Source: CAVZRC01 sp963777695 (GTDB taxonomy: Bacteria > Planctomycetota > Planctomycetia > Isosphaerales > Isosphaeraceae). From it: DNA of 64,000 nt. Under the pieces are notes generated by a model. It was given only the letters and a program-made list of their open reading frames with translations. It did no database searches and was not told where the DNA came from. The DNA lies in contig CAVZRC010000003.1 in assembly GCA_963777695.1 (NCBI GenBank), forward strand, positions 4,092,001-4,156,000, read 5' to 3'. A program made the position numbers and the translations under genes. Below, piece by piece: positions 47,738 through 58,400 of this stretch (its first letter is position 1; every line of letters starts with the position of its first letter).

Positions 47738-47933
47738 CGATTATTTTTTATACTTATGATATATGCATATCATATCTGCATCCCTGCGCGACTGTCCGAT
47801 CGCTCGCCACGAGCCGCAGCTTGATGGCCAGTCCGTCCCAACGATTGGTAATGCCGCGTTACCAACCGAAATCATCGGCCAACGGCCACTCTCGAGTCGA
47901 TGCCCGGTTTGAGCGGCGGACCATCATTTCTTC

Positions 47934-49066
47934 GCGGGTTTTTCCACTGCCGGTGATGGCGGCGGGAGCTCGACGTTCCGATCCGCCGGAGCGGTGTAGA
48001 CTCCCGGCTTGCCATCGATCGTGTAGACGATGATCAATGTCTTCTTGACCCCGAAGGCAGCGTCGGGCTGGAAGTCCTATTCGGGGGATGCGATCTTCAG
48101 TCGGTTCTCACGAACGAGCCTCCGAGCTGGTATTGTGACGTCGTTCCATCGGTCGTCCACGCCGATCTCTGCGCGGATGATGCGAAATCCCCGAGGGTCG
48201 CTGGCCTCGGAGTCGCCGAGATTGGCGCGGTCGGCCTCCGCGACGATCTGCTGGCGATTGGCGGCGTTCTTCTTCGAGATCGCCTTGCTCGCCCGGTCGA
48301 GGTCCCACAGATACTTGCGCCGAGCGGCCTTGACGTCGATGTCGTACCGCTCGTTCAGCTTTTCGAGCGAACTCTGGAAAGTGGCCTGCGCCGTCTGCAA
48401 GGCGGGGGTGTGCGGCGGTTCGGCCGTCTCGAGTGGTTCGATCCGGACTCTCACGAGGATCGGCCACGGCTGATCGGACTTGGAATCAAGCCATACGACA
48501 TATTCTTTCCCGGCCTGGAGCTTCCGACCATAGAGGCGATAATGCGTCCATAGATTCGGCTGCGGAAGGTTCAGGCCGGGGAGCGTGATGTTCTTCTTGC
48601 CTTCTGGGTAGGTAAACATCAGCTCCTCGCCGTCGACTCCAACGATACCGAGTGCTCTGATCGGTTGATCCTCGGCGCTTTCTCCCGGAACAATGAACGA
48701 CCAGAACAGTTGATACGTTCGACCCGCCGAGGGCACGCGGAAACGGAACGCGCCGAAGCCGCTGCCACGGGGGTTCATGGTCAGTTTCGAGTACCGTGCC
48801 TTGTCGCCGACCTCGGCCGGGACCTTGGGGTACGCGTCGCGATACTTTGAGACGAGCTTCTTGAACTCCTGTTCCGCCGCGTCTCTCGCGGACCGGTCCT
48901 CAAGGTTGCTGATCCGCGCGCGGAGTTCATGGGCTTTCGCGAGGGCCTCACGCACTTCGCCAGGGCCGATATCGTCATTCTGAGCCGGTATCTGGCCCGG
49001 CACAATCGGGGCGATCACCAGCAATGCCGTCGTCGCCAGGGCGAGCGTCTTGCGCGTCATCGACAT
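47934..49066 (-). CDS. Exported hypothetical protein A of a tandem pair (in-frame amber)
   Basis: Starts at an ATG (49066, GGGGAG upstream) with signal peptide KTLALATTALLVIAPIVPG. The body reads SGFGAFRFRVPSAGRTYQLF, KEYVVWLDSKSDQPWPILVR and RKYLWDLDRASKAISKKNAA. The open frame ends at a TAG at 48077-48079, but the same frame continues DFQPDAAFGVKKTLIIVYTI and ends VELPPPSPAVEKPAKK at 47934. That tail matches the end of its neighbour (DPAYGVLKRLIIVYSLDG). The amber is therefore a nonsense mutation, a sequence error, or a readthrough site. No known domain is recognised; it probably lies in the periplasm or at the surface. Confidence 0.75.
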
Positions 49067-49079
49067 GTCTTCTCCCCTT

Positions 49080-50239
49080 TCAAGGTTTGTAAGAACCGAC
49101 GGGGGGAATCCGGTCCAGCATCGGGGCCGTGGGAGGCAACTCGACCCTCTGCTTCTCCGTGGTGATCGAAACGCCCGTGTTGCCATCGAGCGAATAGACG
49201 ATGATCAATCGCTTGAGGACGCCATAAGCGGGGTCGTCCTTGAAGTTGACGTCAGTATTCAGGCCAAACCTCAAGACATTGCCCCGGATCAGCGGCGTGA
49301 GTTGGTCGGTGACGTCAACCCATCGCTCATCGATACCGAAACCGCGCTGATAACCCGAAATCCGCGGCGGTCGGCGAGCTCGGGGTCGCCGCGAACGATC
49401 TCATCGGCCTCGGCGACGATCCGATCGGCCTCGGATATGTCCTTCCGCTGGGCAGCCGCCTTTCCCGCCTTGTCGAGTTCGGCGAGGTAGGCCCAGCGCA
49501 AGCCCTTCATTTCGACGTCGTACTTCTGGTTGAGCGACCTCAGCGAGGTCTGGAACGTACCTCGTGCTTTCTGGACCGCCGCCATCCGCGGCAAAGTCGT
49601 CTCTCCCGTGGTCGTCAGCCCGACCTTGACGAAGGACGGGGTGACCTGATCATTCCTGAGGTCGATCCAGACGATGTATTCCGAGCCCGGCCGGAGCTCC
49701 CCATTCACATACGAGGTGATGCAGTAGTTCTCCGCGGGGAAGCCGCTGCCAGGGAGATCGAAACTGTCGCGTCGGCTGTAGTTGGCTATGACGGGTGCAG
49801 GGCCGTCGGCGCCCACGATACCCCAACTCCTCAGGTTCCTGGTCTGATCGTTCCCCGGGACGAGGATTTCCAGGCATAGGGTGAACGCCTCGCCGGTGGC
49901 CGGAGTCCGGAATCGGACCGCGTCGAACCCCGCTCCGGTCGCGTTGAGGACTACCCGGACAAAGCGGACCTGATCCCCACGGCCCGTGGGGATTTCCTGT
50001 AGCCCCAATCGCGCCGCGACGAGGATCGGCCGCAAGGCCGCATTCAAGGTTTCTTTGGCCGTCTCATCCTTGGTTTCCCACCATTTATCACGATTTTCGT
50101 GTCCCTGCGCGAAGATTTTACGCATTTGATCCCGATCCGGTGCGACCTTTTGCTCTTGATTTGAATAGGTCACGCCGGACGTCAGGACAAAGAATAACGT
50201 TGTCATCGCGAGGGCCCAAGACCTGGCGTTGACCTTCAT
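49080..50239 (-). CDS. Exported hypothetical protein B of the tandem pair (frameshifted)
   Basis: Paralog of the neighbouring gene, sharing its layout: signal peptide (WALAMTTLFFVLTSGVTYS), GAGFDAVRFRTPATGEAFTL, SEYIVWIDLRNDQVTPSFVK, LRWAYLAELDKAGKAAAQRK and ELADRRGFRVIS. The frame ends early at 49289. Restoring one base near 49342 yields GFGIDERWVDVTDQLTPLI, GNVLRFGLNTDVNF and IIVYSLDGNTG to a stop at 49080. It precedes protein A by 13 bases, in one transcription unit. Function unknown; a helical C-terminal half (EMKGLRWAYLAELDKAGKAA) may bind a partner. Confidence 0.75.
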
Positions 50240-50832
50240 GGAGCCGCCTCTCTGGTTGGGTCTTGCTCGGGTTCGTCTCTCGAGGTTCGATCGCTCAAGT
50301 CCTGAACTTCTCTTAGGATAGCAAAAGCGGCGACAGGTCTCAAATCATGCCCATCTGTCTCACCTATTGTGGAACGAGGTCGGCGACCCGTCGGCCCCAA
50401 CCTAGGTCTTCGGAATCGCGCTCCACGCCGTTCGCCAGATCAACAACCCGGATTCGGCCGGAGCAGTCCGGCGGCTCGCCGCCTCTCGCGACCGACATCG
50501 ACCCCGGTTCTATCCACCGTGTAGCCATCTTCGAGGCCGAATTGGCCCTGCAAACTCGCGGCAACTGGACGATGGCGGAAAGACTCCCGGCAATAGCTTC
50601 CACTCCAGCTACTTGAGGCAAGAATGGGACCAAATATCTCGGTCAGAACCACCGCCAGCTTGACCGGACCACCTTGGCCTGCTGTGATTTGATACAGTTA
50701 ATCAGGCATCCGACCAAATCACTCGGTTTGGTCGTTTTCCTGGATATGTCGGATTGATCATACAGGAAACCGACGGGAGGGATCGGCCGCCCGGCCCCGG
50801 TCCGGCCGGCCCGTCTCGTAGGATCGAGTTCG
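50240..50832. other. Non-coding region with a palindrome
   Basis: About 590 bases between divergent genes. A minus-strand stretch (50364-50520) reads GRIRVVDLANGVERDSEDLG, faintly like a WD40 fragment, but no start, stop or frame supports a gene. The palindrome at 50711-50738 is listed separately. Confidence 0.35.
50711..50738. repeat. CGACCAAA palindrome followed by TTTT
   Basis: CGACCAAA (50711-50718) and TTTGGTCG (50727-50734) are perfect inverted copies around eight bases, followed directly by TTTT. On the plus strand it resembles a small intrinsic terminator. It could equally be an operator for the WD40 gene that starts about 100 bases downstream. Confidence 0.45.
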
Positions 50833-51870
50833 ATGTTCCCAACTCACCCCGCCACATCAGGCTTGCTCCTGGTCCTCGCCTGCGGCACGGCATGCTTCTC
50901 GCAAGATGAGGACAAGGACAAAGCGAAGGTCAACCTGAAGGCTGAGAGGGCCGGCGCCTCGGCCGTGGCGTTTTCCCCGGACGGCAAGCGGCTCGTGTCC
51001 GGCGGCTCGTACCAGGACAACTCCTACCTCTGGGACCTCCGCGGGGAGAAGCCAATCGCCAAGCTCGACGCCGGTGAACTGGTCCACTCGGCGTACTTCT
51101 CCGCCGACGGAAGTCTCCTCGTTACGGTTGCGCTCGATGTTTCCAACCGGCCGACGACGCGGATCTGGCTCTGGAATGGCGTGACGGGCCAGAGGATTGG
51201 CGAGATCCCGGTCAACCTGGGCACGCCCGCCGCCATCTCGCCGGACGGCAAGGTCCTCGTCACGATCAACGCGCGGCGGATGGGAGTGCAATACTACCGG
51301 CTACCAGACGGCCAGAAAATCGGAGAATTCCTTCATCCGCCGGTCCATGGCAACCACAAGGCCGTCCAGGTCTCGCCCGACAACCTGTTGATCGCGGCCT
51401 GCTACGACAAGGGGATCTGGGTCGGCGATTCCGCGACCGGGGAGACTCGGTTTGCATTCGAAGCAGTCTCTGACGTCAAGGCGATGGCGTTCTCGCCAGA
51501 CTCCCGGCTCCTGGTCACTGCGGGAGAAGACGGAACGGTCCAGTGCTGGAACCTGGCGCAAGGGAAGCTCGCGTGGAGCCAGACGAAGCACACGAAGGAC
51601 GTCAACGCTCTGTCGGTCGCCCGCACCGGGACCGCCGTCGCCTCGTCCAGCGGCGACAACTCGGCCCGGATCTGGAACCTCATGACCGGCGAGGAGATCC
51701 GCGTGATCGATAGCGCGACGTCGGGCGCCATGTCCGTCGCGTTCTCCCCGGACAGCAAGATGCTCGCGATCGGGAACGGCGGAGGAGTCTCCCTATGGGA
51801 GGTCCAGCTTCCCACACCCTCCAAGACGGCCACCCCGCCGAAGCGAACAACTCGGAAGCGAAGCAGGTAG
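50833..51870 (+). CDS. Exported WD40-repeat protein
   Basis: 345 residues. The signal peptide is TSGLLLVLACGTACFSQ. About seven WD40 blades follow: AVAFSPDGKRLVSGGS ending YLWDLRG, AYFSADGSLLVTVALD, AMAFSPDSRLLVTAGEDGTV ending QCWNLAQG, and SVAFSPDSKMLAIGNG ending SLWEV. A basic tail (KTATPPKRTTRKRSR) ends it. It is a protein-interaction scaffold outside the cytoplasm; partners are unknown. Confidence 0.9.
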   Translation: MFPTHPATSGLLLVLACGTACFSQDEDKDKAKVNLKAERAGASAVAFSPDGKRLVSGGSYQDNSYLWDLRGEKPIAKLDAGELVHSAYFSADGSLLVTVALDVSNRPTTRIWLWNGVTGQRIGEIPVNLGTPAAISPDGKVLVTINARRMGVQYYRLPDGQKIGEFLHPPVHGNHKAVQVSPDNLLIAACYDKGIWVGDSATGETRFAFEAVSDVKAMAFSPDSRLLVTAGEDGTVQCWNLAQGKLAWSQTKHTKDVNALSVARTGTAVASSSGDNSARIWNLMTGEEIRVIDSATSGAMSVAFSPDSKMLAIGNGGGVSLWEVQLPTPSKTATPPKRTTRKRSR

Positions 51871-52109
51871 TCCGCATCTGCCTCCAACTCGATCGTCGAA
51901 GGAGGGAGCGTCGCGATTCCTTCCGAAGGTCGGTCGGTCCGAGCACCTGCTCGACGTCGGACCGGTGGATCGACGCGATTCATGCGTCGCGGGACTGGGT
52001 CGCCGAACCAGTTCGAATCGAGGAGCTGGCGGGAATCGCTAGGATGAGCTGGGCGACGTTCCACTGCCAATTCTACTTCCCACGGGCCGACTTGAAACGT
52101 TTCCACGCG

Positions 52110-52838
52110 TCAAGGATAAGGGTGTCGTCCCACGAGACTGAGCGGCATCCTGACCCCCCGGCTGCGACGCCGGTAGGCATGACCGAGAACGCCCAATCCG
52201 CCGAGGCTGATGAGCGTCAGGCCACCTGGCTCGGGCACTGTTTGGGTGATTGTTACCGTGCCGGTCTGGCTGTCGTAGGGTGCAAACGTACCGACGGCGC
52301 TGAATCCCGTATTGCCGTCGAGCCCAATCGGTGATACGTCCGCCGACGGAACCAGGCTGATCGTGAATACATCGCCTGCGAGCGCCGTGACGGCAGTCAC
52401 CGGCAGATCGACGAGGAGCATCGCTGACGTTTCCACGATAATGACTCGGGTCCCGTCCGCGGTGAAGTCGCCACCGATGAACGTGTCGTTGGGCTCACCC
52501 GTGCTGCTCGCGAAGCCTGACCCGCTCATGACCGACTGGTTGGCACTGTCGCCGAAAAACACATACGTAGGATCCGAGAAGGTCGGGTCGGGAAATGGCG
52601 AATCCTGAAATTCCAGGAGTCGGCCACTGGTCGTGGTGATCTGGAATTGATAGCCGACGAAGTCCAGTGATTCAGGACCCGATGTGCTCTGGATCAAGAC
52701 GGGCACGAACCCGCTGCCTCCCTGATCCAACGTGATGCTGCCGGTGGTGATCAAGAAGCCGGCCTGCCCTTGGCCGGCGAGCAGCAAGCAGATTACCCCG
52801 GCCCCGCACGCCATCCACAATTGACGCGACATCTGCAT
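52110..52838 (-). CDS. PEP-CTERM exported protein
   Basis: 242 residues from the ATG at 52838 (AGAGGA upstream). The signal peptide is MACGAGVICLLLAGQGQAG. The mature sequence, VPVLIQSTSGPESLDFVGYQ and FTISLVPSADVS, resembles a cohesin-like or related beta sandwich. The C-terminal sorting signal is TVPEPGGLTLISLGGLGVLG with AYRRRSR behind it. It would be exosortase-processed and surface-linked. It lies just downstream of the giant dockerin-ended protein on the same strand. If the cohesin-like impression is right, the two could bind each other, but I cannot show this by eye. Confidence 0.88.
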   Translation of the reverse strand: MQMSRQLWMACGAGVICLLLAGQGQAGFLITTGSITLDQGGSGFVPVLIQSTSGPESLDFVGYQFQITTTSGRLLEFQDSPFPDPTFSDPTYVFFGDSANQSVMSGSGFASSTGEPNDTFIGGDFTADGTRVIIVETSAMLLVDLPVTAVTALAGDVFTISLVPSADVSPIGLDGNTGFSAVGTFAPYDSQTGTVTITQTVPEPGGLTLISLGGLGVLGHAYRRRSRGVRMPLSLVGRHPYP

Positions 52839-52976
52839 GATTCCTCTCGAAAAAAGAGACCAGTTCGACGAATTTGTCGGAGGCGTTAAACGCGCATGGG
52901 TCGGGCTCAACCGCCATGCAGGACATAGAATCCGGCCCCTGAGATTGGCCGCATGGAGAGCGCCGGCAGGCGGCAG

Positions 52977-55466
52977 TCAAATGCTGTGTCCGAAACGCCG
53001 CCGGAACTGGGCGTAATCGGTCGTCAGATCGATGACACCATCGTCATTGAAGTCCATGTACGAGAGATAGCCCGAATCTCCGATATGCTTTCCATTGGTA
53101 CTCTGGAAGATGATCAGGTCGCTGTTGTCCACCTTGCCATCGCCGTTCGCATCGCCGAATAGGCGGAAGAATTGATCCAACCGGTCCGAGCCGGCGGCGC
53201 CGGTGGAGGCACCGTCCAGCTTGAGCCCGCCGGGACCGATGATCTGGCTGCCCACGACCGTCAACGTGTACCGCCCGTCCGCCAGCGACGTGGCGATGAT
53301 GTCGGCGCCGGTGAAGTCGAGCGTGGCCACGGTGTTGCGGTTCACCACCCGCGAGCTCACGACCAGGTTCTCCGTGGTGTGAGTCGTGTTGTTGGTCAGC
53401 GAGAATGACTGGCTACCGTTGAGCGTGACGACCCCGCTGAAGGTGACCGTCAGCGACCGGATCATCGAGCGCTGGGCCGAGCCGTCATCGATCTGAACGC
53501 CCTGGACGGTGGCCAGCACGTTCGCGGAACTGTTGATGGTGGCTCCGGGAGCTGTCGAGCTGGTCACGACGATGGTCACGGCGAAGACCCCGGGTGCGGC
53601 ATACGTATGCGTGCCGAGGACGTTGAAGGCATTGGCCGCACCGCCGGCCTGGATGGTCGCGTGGGTATCGACGCCCGAGCCATCTCCCCAGTCGATCGTG
53701 GCCGAGTAGTCCGAGGGCGAGTGGGCGCCATTGGGATCGATGAAACCGCCGACGACGCCGGAGAATGACCGGCCATTGTTGACAACAATGGTCGAGGGAG
53801 AGCCGCTCAAGGCGTAGGCGACGAACGTCGTGGCCTGGGCTGCGGTCGGGATCGCCTGGACATTGCCGACGTTGTCGGTGGCGACGCTGTAGAAACCGTA
53901 GGTGTGGCCGATCTGGCCGGTGAAGGTGGCCGAGGTCTGGGTGGTGGCGTTCTGGAACAGGACGAACGGGCCACCGTTATCGGAGTCGTAGACCTGATAC
54001 GACGCGATGCCGGAGCCGCCGGTGTCGTCGGAACCGGACCATGCCACGAGGAAGCTGGTTGACGCCGTCGCCGTGGGTAGTGGTGAGACGGTACTGGTGG
54101 GAGCGACGGTGTCAACCTTGGTGCTCGCCTGCGGAGTGGAGGGAGCCTGTTCCTGATTGCCGACGGCATCAATGGCGATGCTGTAGAAACCGTAGGTATG
54201 GCCGTTCACTCCGGTGTAGGCGGCCGATGTCTGCGACGTACCGATCAACCAGGGCGTGAAGTCTCCTCCGTTGTCGGACACATACACACTGTAGCTCGTA
54301 AGGCCCGATCCGCTGCCGTCGCTGCCCGACCATTCGACATGGAACGTCGCGGTACTGAACTCCGGCAATGTCGAGACGCTGCTCGTCGGTGGCGCGGCAT
54401 CGACGGTCGTGGTGGCTTGCACGTCCATCGGTATGGGCTGGGCGTTGCCGGCGTTATCGAAGGCGGCGCTGTAGAAGCCATAGGTATGGCCGTCAACCCC
54501 CGTGAAGGTGGCCGAAGTTGCGGACGTGTCATATTGCCAGAGCGAGAACTCACCGCCATCGTCGGAGACGTAGATATCGTAAGAATCGATGCCCGACCCG
54601 CCCGGATCGTCCTGCCCGGACCAGTTCACGGCGACACTGGCCGGGCTGAACGCCGGCAGCGTGCTGACGCTACTCGTCGGGGCTACGGAATCGACGGTGT
54701 TCAGATCTTGCTTGGACGGGTCCACTCCCTGGCTCGGGTCGTTCTCGTTGACCTGGTCGGTCGTGATCGGCGGGTTGACGTCGAACCGGACCGTGGCGAC
54801 ATTATGGATCTCTGTCCCGGTCGGCAAACCAGCGTTTGGCATCGCGGTATAGCTGAAATAGCCGAGTCCGCGTCCGGTGCCATCTTCCGGCGGCAGGAAG
54901 CCGATGAGTAACGATGGCGGCAGATTGTCGATCGGGTCGATGGACTGGAAGGTAGCGGTGATCACGCCCGTGCTCAGGTTGAGTCCGAGCTCAATCAGCA
55001 CGTCGAAGGTCAATCCGCCGTAGGTCATCGACACCGTCGTCTGGAAATGCTGGCTGCCGGCCGGGATGGCGATCATGTTGCTCCCGAAGCCGACTTCGGT
55101 GAATTGCAGAGTGCTCCAGTCGATGTTCGGATCGAGCGGATCGGTGACCACCACGCTCTGGGCTGGGGCCGTGGCCGTCGGGGCGTTCTCAAAATCGATC
55201 CGGTAAGGCAGCACCGAACTGTCGGTAATGAACCCCTGGGGACCGTAGCCGACTGGGCCAGCCGCGTCGTTGGGATCGTGGGAACTCGGGGGTGGGGAGC
55301 AAGACAGACTCACGGTACCCGGGTCGTGCTTATAGTCGTTGACGGGGCACTTTTGCGCGGGTGGTGACGGACCAGGAGGCGGTGGCGGCGCTGGCGATCC
55401 TGGGGAATTTGGTTGGCCTGGCCGACGGGACCTGGTGCGGAACCCGACGCCGGGCCGCCGCCGCAC
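52977..55466 (-). CDS. Giant surface protein, C-terminal part (FN3-like, PKD, dockerin-like)
   Basis: An intact 829-residue frame without a convincing start of its own; most likely the 3' third of one gene starting at 62872. Order: Pro-rich linker; a DUF11-like planctomycete domain (DPNDAAGPVGYGPQGFITDS, LPPEDGTGRGLGYFSYTAMP); three FN3-like repeats (for example DGHTYGFYSAAFDNAGNAQP); a PKD-like domain (YSATIDWGDGSGVDTHATIQ); a beta domain (SLADGRYTLTVVGSQI); then dockerin-like calcium loops (GDANGDGKVDNSDLIIFQST and MDFNDDGVIDLTTDYAQFRR). The dockerin-like end is common in planctomycete giant proteins and may be a sorting or anchoring device. Confidence 0.85.
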   Translation of the reverse strand: MRRRPGVGFRTRSRRPGQPNSPGSPAPPPPPGPSPPAQKCPVNDYKHDPGTVSLSCSPPPSSHDPNDAAGPVGYGPQGFITDSSVLPYRIDFENAPTATAPAQSVVVTDPLDPNIDWSTLQFTEVGFGSNMIAIPAGSQHFQTTVSMTYGGLTFDVLIELGLNLSTGVITATFQSIDPIDNLPPSLLIGFLPPEDGTGRGLGYFSYTAMPNAGLPTGTEIHNVATVRFDVNPPITTDQVNENDPSQGVDPSKQDLNTVDSVAPTSSVSTLPAFSPASVAVNWSGQDDPGGSGIDSYDIYVSDDGGEFSLWQYDTSATSATFTGVDGHTYGFYSAAFDNAGNAQPIPMDVQATTTVDAAPPTSSVSTLPEFSTATFHVEWSGSDGSGSGLTSYSVYVSDNGGDFTPWLIGTSQTSAAYTGVNGHTYGFYSIAIDAVGNQEQAPSTPQASTKVDTVAPTSTVSPLPTATASTSFLVAWSGSDDTGGSGIASYQVYDSDNGGPFVLFQNATTQTSATFTGQIGHTYGFYSVATDNVGNVQAIPTAAQATTFVAYALSGSPSTIVVNNGRSFSGVVGGFIDPNGAHSPSDYSATIDWGDGSGVDTHATIQAGGAANAFNVLGTHTYAAPGVFAVTIVVTSSTAPGATINSSANVLATVQGVQIDDGSAQRSMIRSLTVTFSGVVTLNGSQSFSLTNNTTHTTENLVVSSRVVNRNTVATLDFTGADIIATSLADGRYTLTVVGSQIIGPGGLKLDGASTGAAGSDRLDQFFRLFGDANGDGKVDNSDLIIFQSTNGKHIGDSGYLSYMDFNDDGVIDLTTDYAQFRRRFGHSI

Positions 55467-58400
55467 GGCGGGAAGTTGGCTTGAGCAAAACTTACGGCTG
55501 ACTTTGCTCCTGCGGAAGGCGCTCCGAGGACTGCGGCGACAGGGATCAGTTTCAGTATTGCCGGCTAACGTTGCTAAATAAACCTACGAAATCGCCGAAT
55601 TCCTTTCCTGCATTGGCGACTCCCGTATCGTAGCACAAAGTGAGGCCTGATGGGTCGAGTATGCCTGCGGGTTCTGAGCGGCATAAGTATAGAGATTGGC
55701 TTCGCCTCCGGCAAGCCCAAGCGGATCTTTGCTGAGAAAATGCCCCTCCGTCGGCAGGTAGGCTCGTGCCCTCATGACATCTATTCCGTTCGTCTGCGAC
55801 AAAACTCCCAACTGACCGACGAACTGGAATGGGTTCGAGATCGTCTCGGCCGAAGTCAACGATTCGCCGAACGGTAGATAACGGTAGAGATTCTGATAGT
55901 TACCCGCAGCTCCCGGAGATGCCGGCTGTGAACCCGACGGCGTCAAAATCGTAGTAAGAAGCCTGGCTGTTCGTCGGGACGACCGCCGTCAGCCCGAGTC
56001 CATAGGTGTAATTGGCGATGGCACTTCCAGACCCGTCGTACGCGGCGACGATATTCCCCAAGCCAGTCGGATCAACGACGTACTGGGTGGTCTGGCCGAA
56101 CTGCGTGACGGAAGCCAGATTGCCGAGGGATCGTACTGATACGTCGTGTTACCCGTCGGCGACGAGAACACCGACCAAACGATTCAGTTCATCAAATGCG
56201 TAACTGGTGGTTCCCGTGCTGTCGGTTTGCGCGGTCAGGTTCCCGTCGGCGTCATAGGTCAAGTTGGTCGCGCCAATCTGGGTGTATTGGTTCATGTTGT
56301 TGGTGACGTACGTAGTCGTCACGCCGTTGATGATCGTCTCGGTCCGGTTGCCGGCGAGGTCGTAGACGTACTGGAGATCCTGGTTCGGCACCACGCTCGG
56401 GTTATTCGACGCGAAGACGCGTGCGTCAACTGGCCGGCCGGGTCGTACTGGTAGGTCCAGACGCCGTCGAGCGTGGTCATCGTCGTTCGATTACCCAGGC
56501 TGTCGTAGGTGTAATCAAAGCGCGAGTTGACCGAGCCGTCCGGGGCGATAATTGACCAGGTGCGAGAACATTGCCGGCCAGGTCGTAGGCATAGGTCGTG
56601 TAGGTGCCGTTGCCCTTGTCCTTGCGAATCAGGCGGCCCGCTGCCGTCGTAGGTGTAGGTGACGATCGGGTTCCCGTTGCCGTCGGTGAGTCCGGCAAGC
56701 AGTCCGGCCGCGTTATAGAGGTAGTTGACTGTGAAGCCGTCCTGATCGACGCTCTGCGATCTGCCGATCCGTCGGAGTCGTAGGTGAACTTCAGGAAGCG
56801 ACCGCCTGGATAGTTGACCTGGAGAAGGTCCTCGGTGACCGGGTCGTACTGGAAAGTGGTGCGTGTTCGTGCCGTCGGTCGCGGAGATCATGTTGCCATG
56901 GGCATCATAGGCATACGCGAGGTAAGTGCCGTCGGCAAAGGTTTGCCGGGTGAGCTCTCCCATGCTGTTGTAGGTGTCCTGGATGGCCTGGCCGCGGGCG
57001 TTGATGTCTCTGTCAGGTTGCCCAGCGGATCGTAGCTGAACTGATCCTGGGTCTCGTTGGCATAGGTGATCGCCAGCAGGTTGCCCTTGCTGTCGTAGCC
57101 GTAATTGGTGGTGTTGCCGTTAGGATCCGTGTACGAAGTCAGGCGGTTGAACGGGCCCGAATAGGTGTAAGTGACACGTCTCGCCATCCGGGCCCGTGGT
57201 CTTGATCAGGTTCCGATTCTGGTCGTAGCTGTAGTTGGTGATCTGCCCGGCCGGATCGATCACCTGCGTCAGGTTGAAGTTGCTGTCGTAGATGTAGTGG
57301 GTGGCATTACCGAGGGGATCGACCACCTTGACGAGCAACCCGCGCGCATCGAAGAAGTACTGGTCGTGGCGCCGTTGGCGTCGGTGGCCGAGACCTCCCC
57401 GGCAGGGCCGTAGGCTGTAGGTTGACTCTGGTCGTGCAGCTGCCGTTGCGGTTCGGTCTCCACCAACGGCCCCTGGGTGTCGTAGACGAAGTGGTCCGTG
57501 GCATCGTTGGGGTGGTGGATCGCACGAAGAGGGCGTGCTGCGGTCGCCGGCGCGCCGCTGGTGTCGTAGGTGTAGTGGTGTCATCGCCGCGCGAAATCGG
57601 TCACCGACAGCAGATACTGGTTGGTCGAGTCGTAGGTGTAGGTCGTCGTCCGGCCGGTGGAATCGGTGATCGACGTGATCCGGCCGGCGCTGTTGTAGGT
57701 GAACGTGAGGCTCTGTCCGGTGGAGGCGGTCAGGCTGGTAGGAATCCGCCTGTGTAGACTGCGGTTACCTTGTTGCCGTTGGTGTCCTCGACGTAGGCGA
57801 CTGTCCCGTCCGCACCGAAACCGGTGATCGAGCCATCCGCTTCCTGGAGCGTGAAACCGCCGCCGCGACAGCCGTCAGTATTGCCATGATCGCCCGGTTC
57901 GTCGAAGTAGCCGCCCCGGCTGCGGGCTGAAAGAGCCGCTGGCTGCCGTCCGGGTTGGTGATGGTCACCGTGCCCGTTGACCACCGTCAGGACACGTTGC
58001 CAGCCGTCGGTCCATTCCCAGCCCCAGCCGAACGGGCCCGATCTGGTTGCGGGCCTGAATGGAGTTGGGGAAGATGCGGTCGACGGTCAGTGCCGGCCCG
58101 AGGGTGGCGACCTGAGCGTCGACGTCGCGAGGAGAGCGTGCTGGACCGGGCTGAACCCGTTGGCCTGCTGGACCTCGAAGCTCCAGAGTTGGCTGAGGTC
58201 GGTGACGTTCTCGCCGAGATGACCCAGGTATGTAGCGTCGTTGTCCAGGCGCTGCGACGAATCCGCCCCAGGTATTGCCGACCTGCGCTTCCAGGTTGGG
58301 GAACATCGCGTTCCAGGCGGCGGTGCTGATGTTCGGCGGCTGGAAGTTCGCCTGAGAGTGGACCAGGGGATGGGCGTCGTGTCCGTGGTGTCCTCGTACG

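Noticed and set aside
42329..48079. Idea that TAG is recoded in this organism (two in-frame ambers)
   Set aside because: Several sound genes in the window end in TAG (for example at 3949, 9629 and 13659), so TAG works as a normal stop; both ambers lie in damaged genes.
50364..50633. Possible WD40 gene fragment on the minus strand
   Set aside because: Only about 20 residues look like a blade; no frame continues it in either direction.
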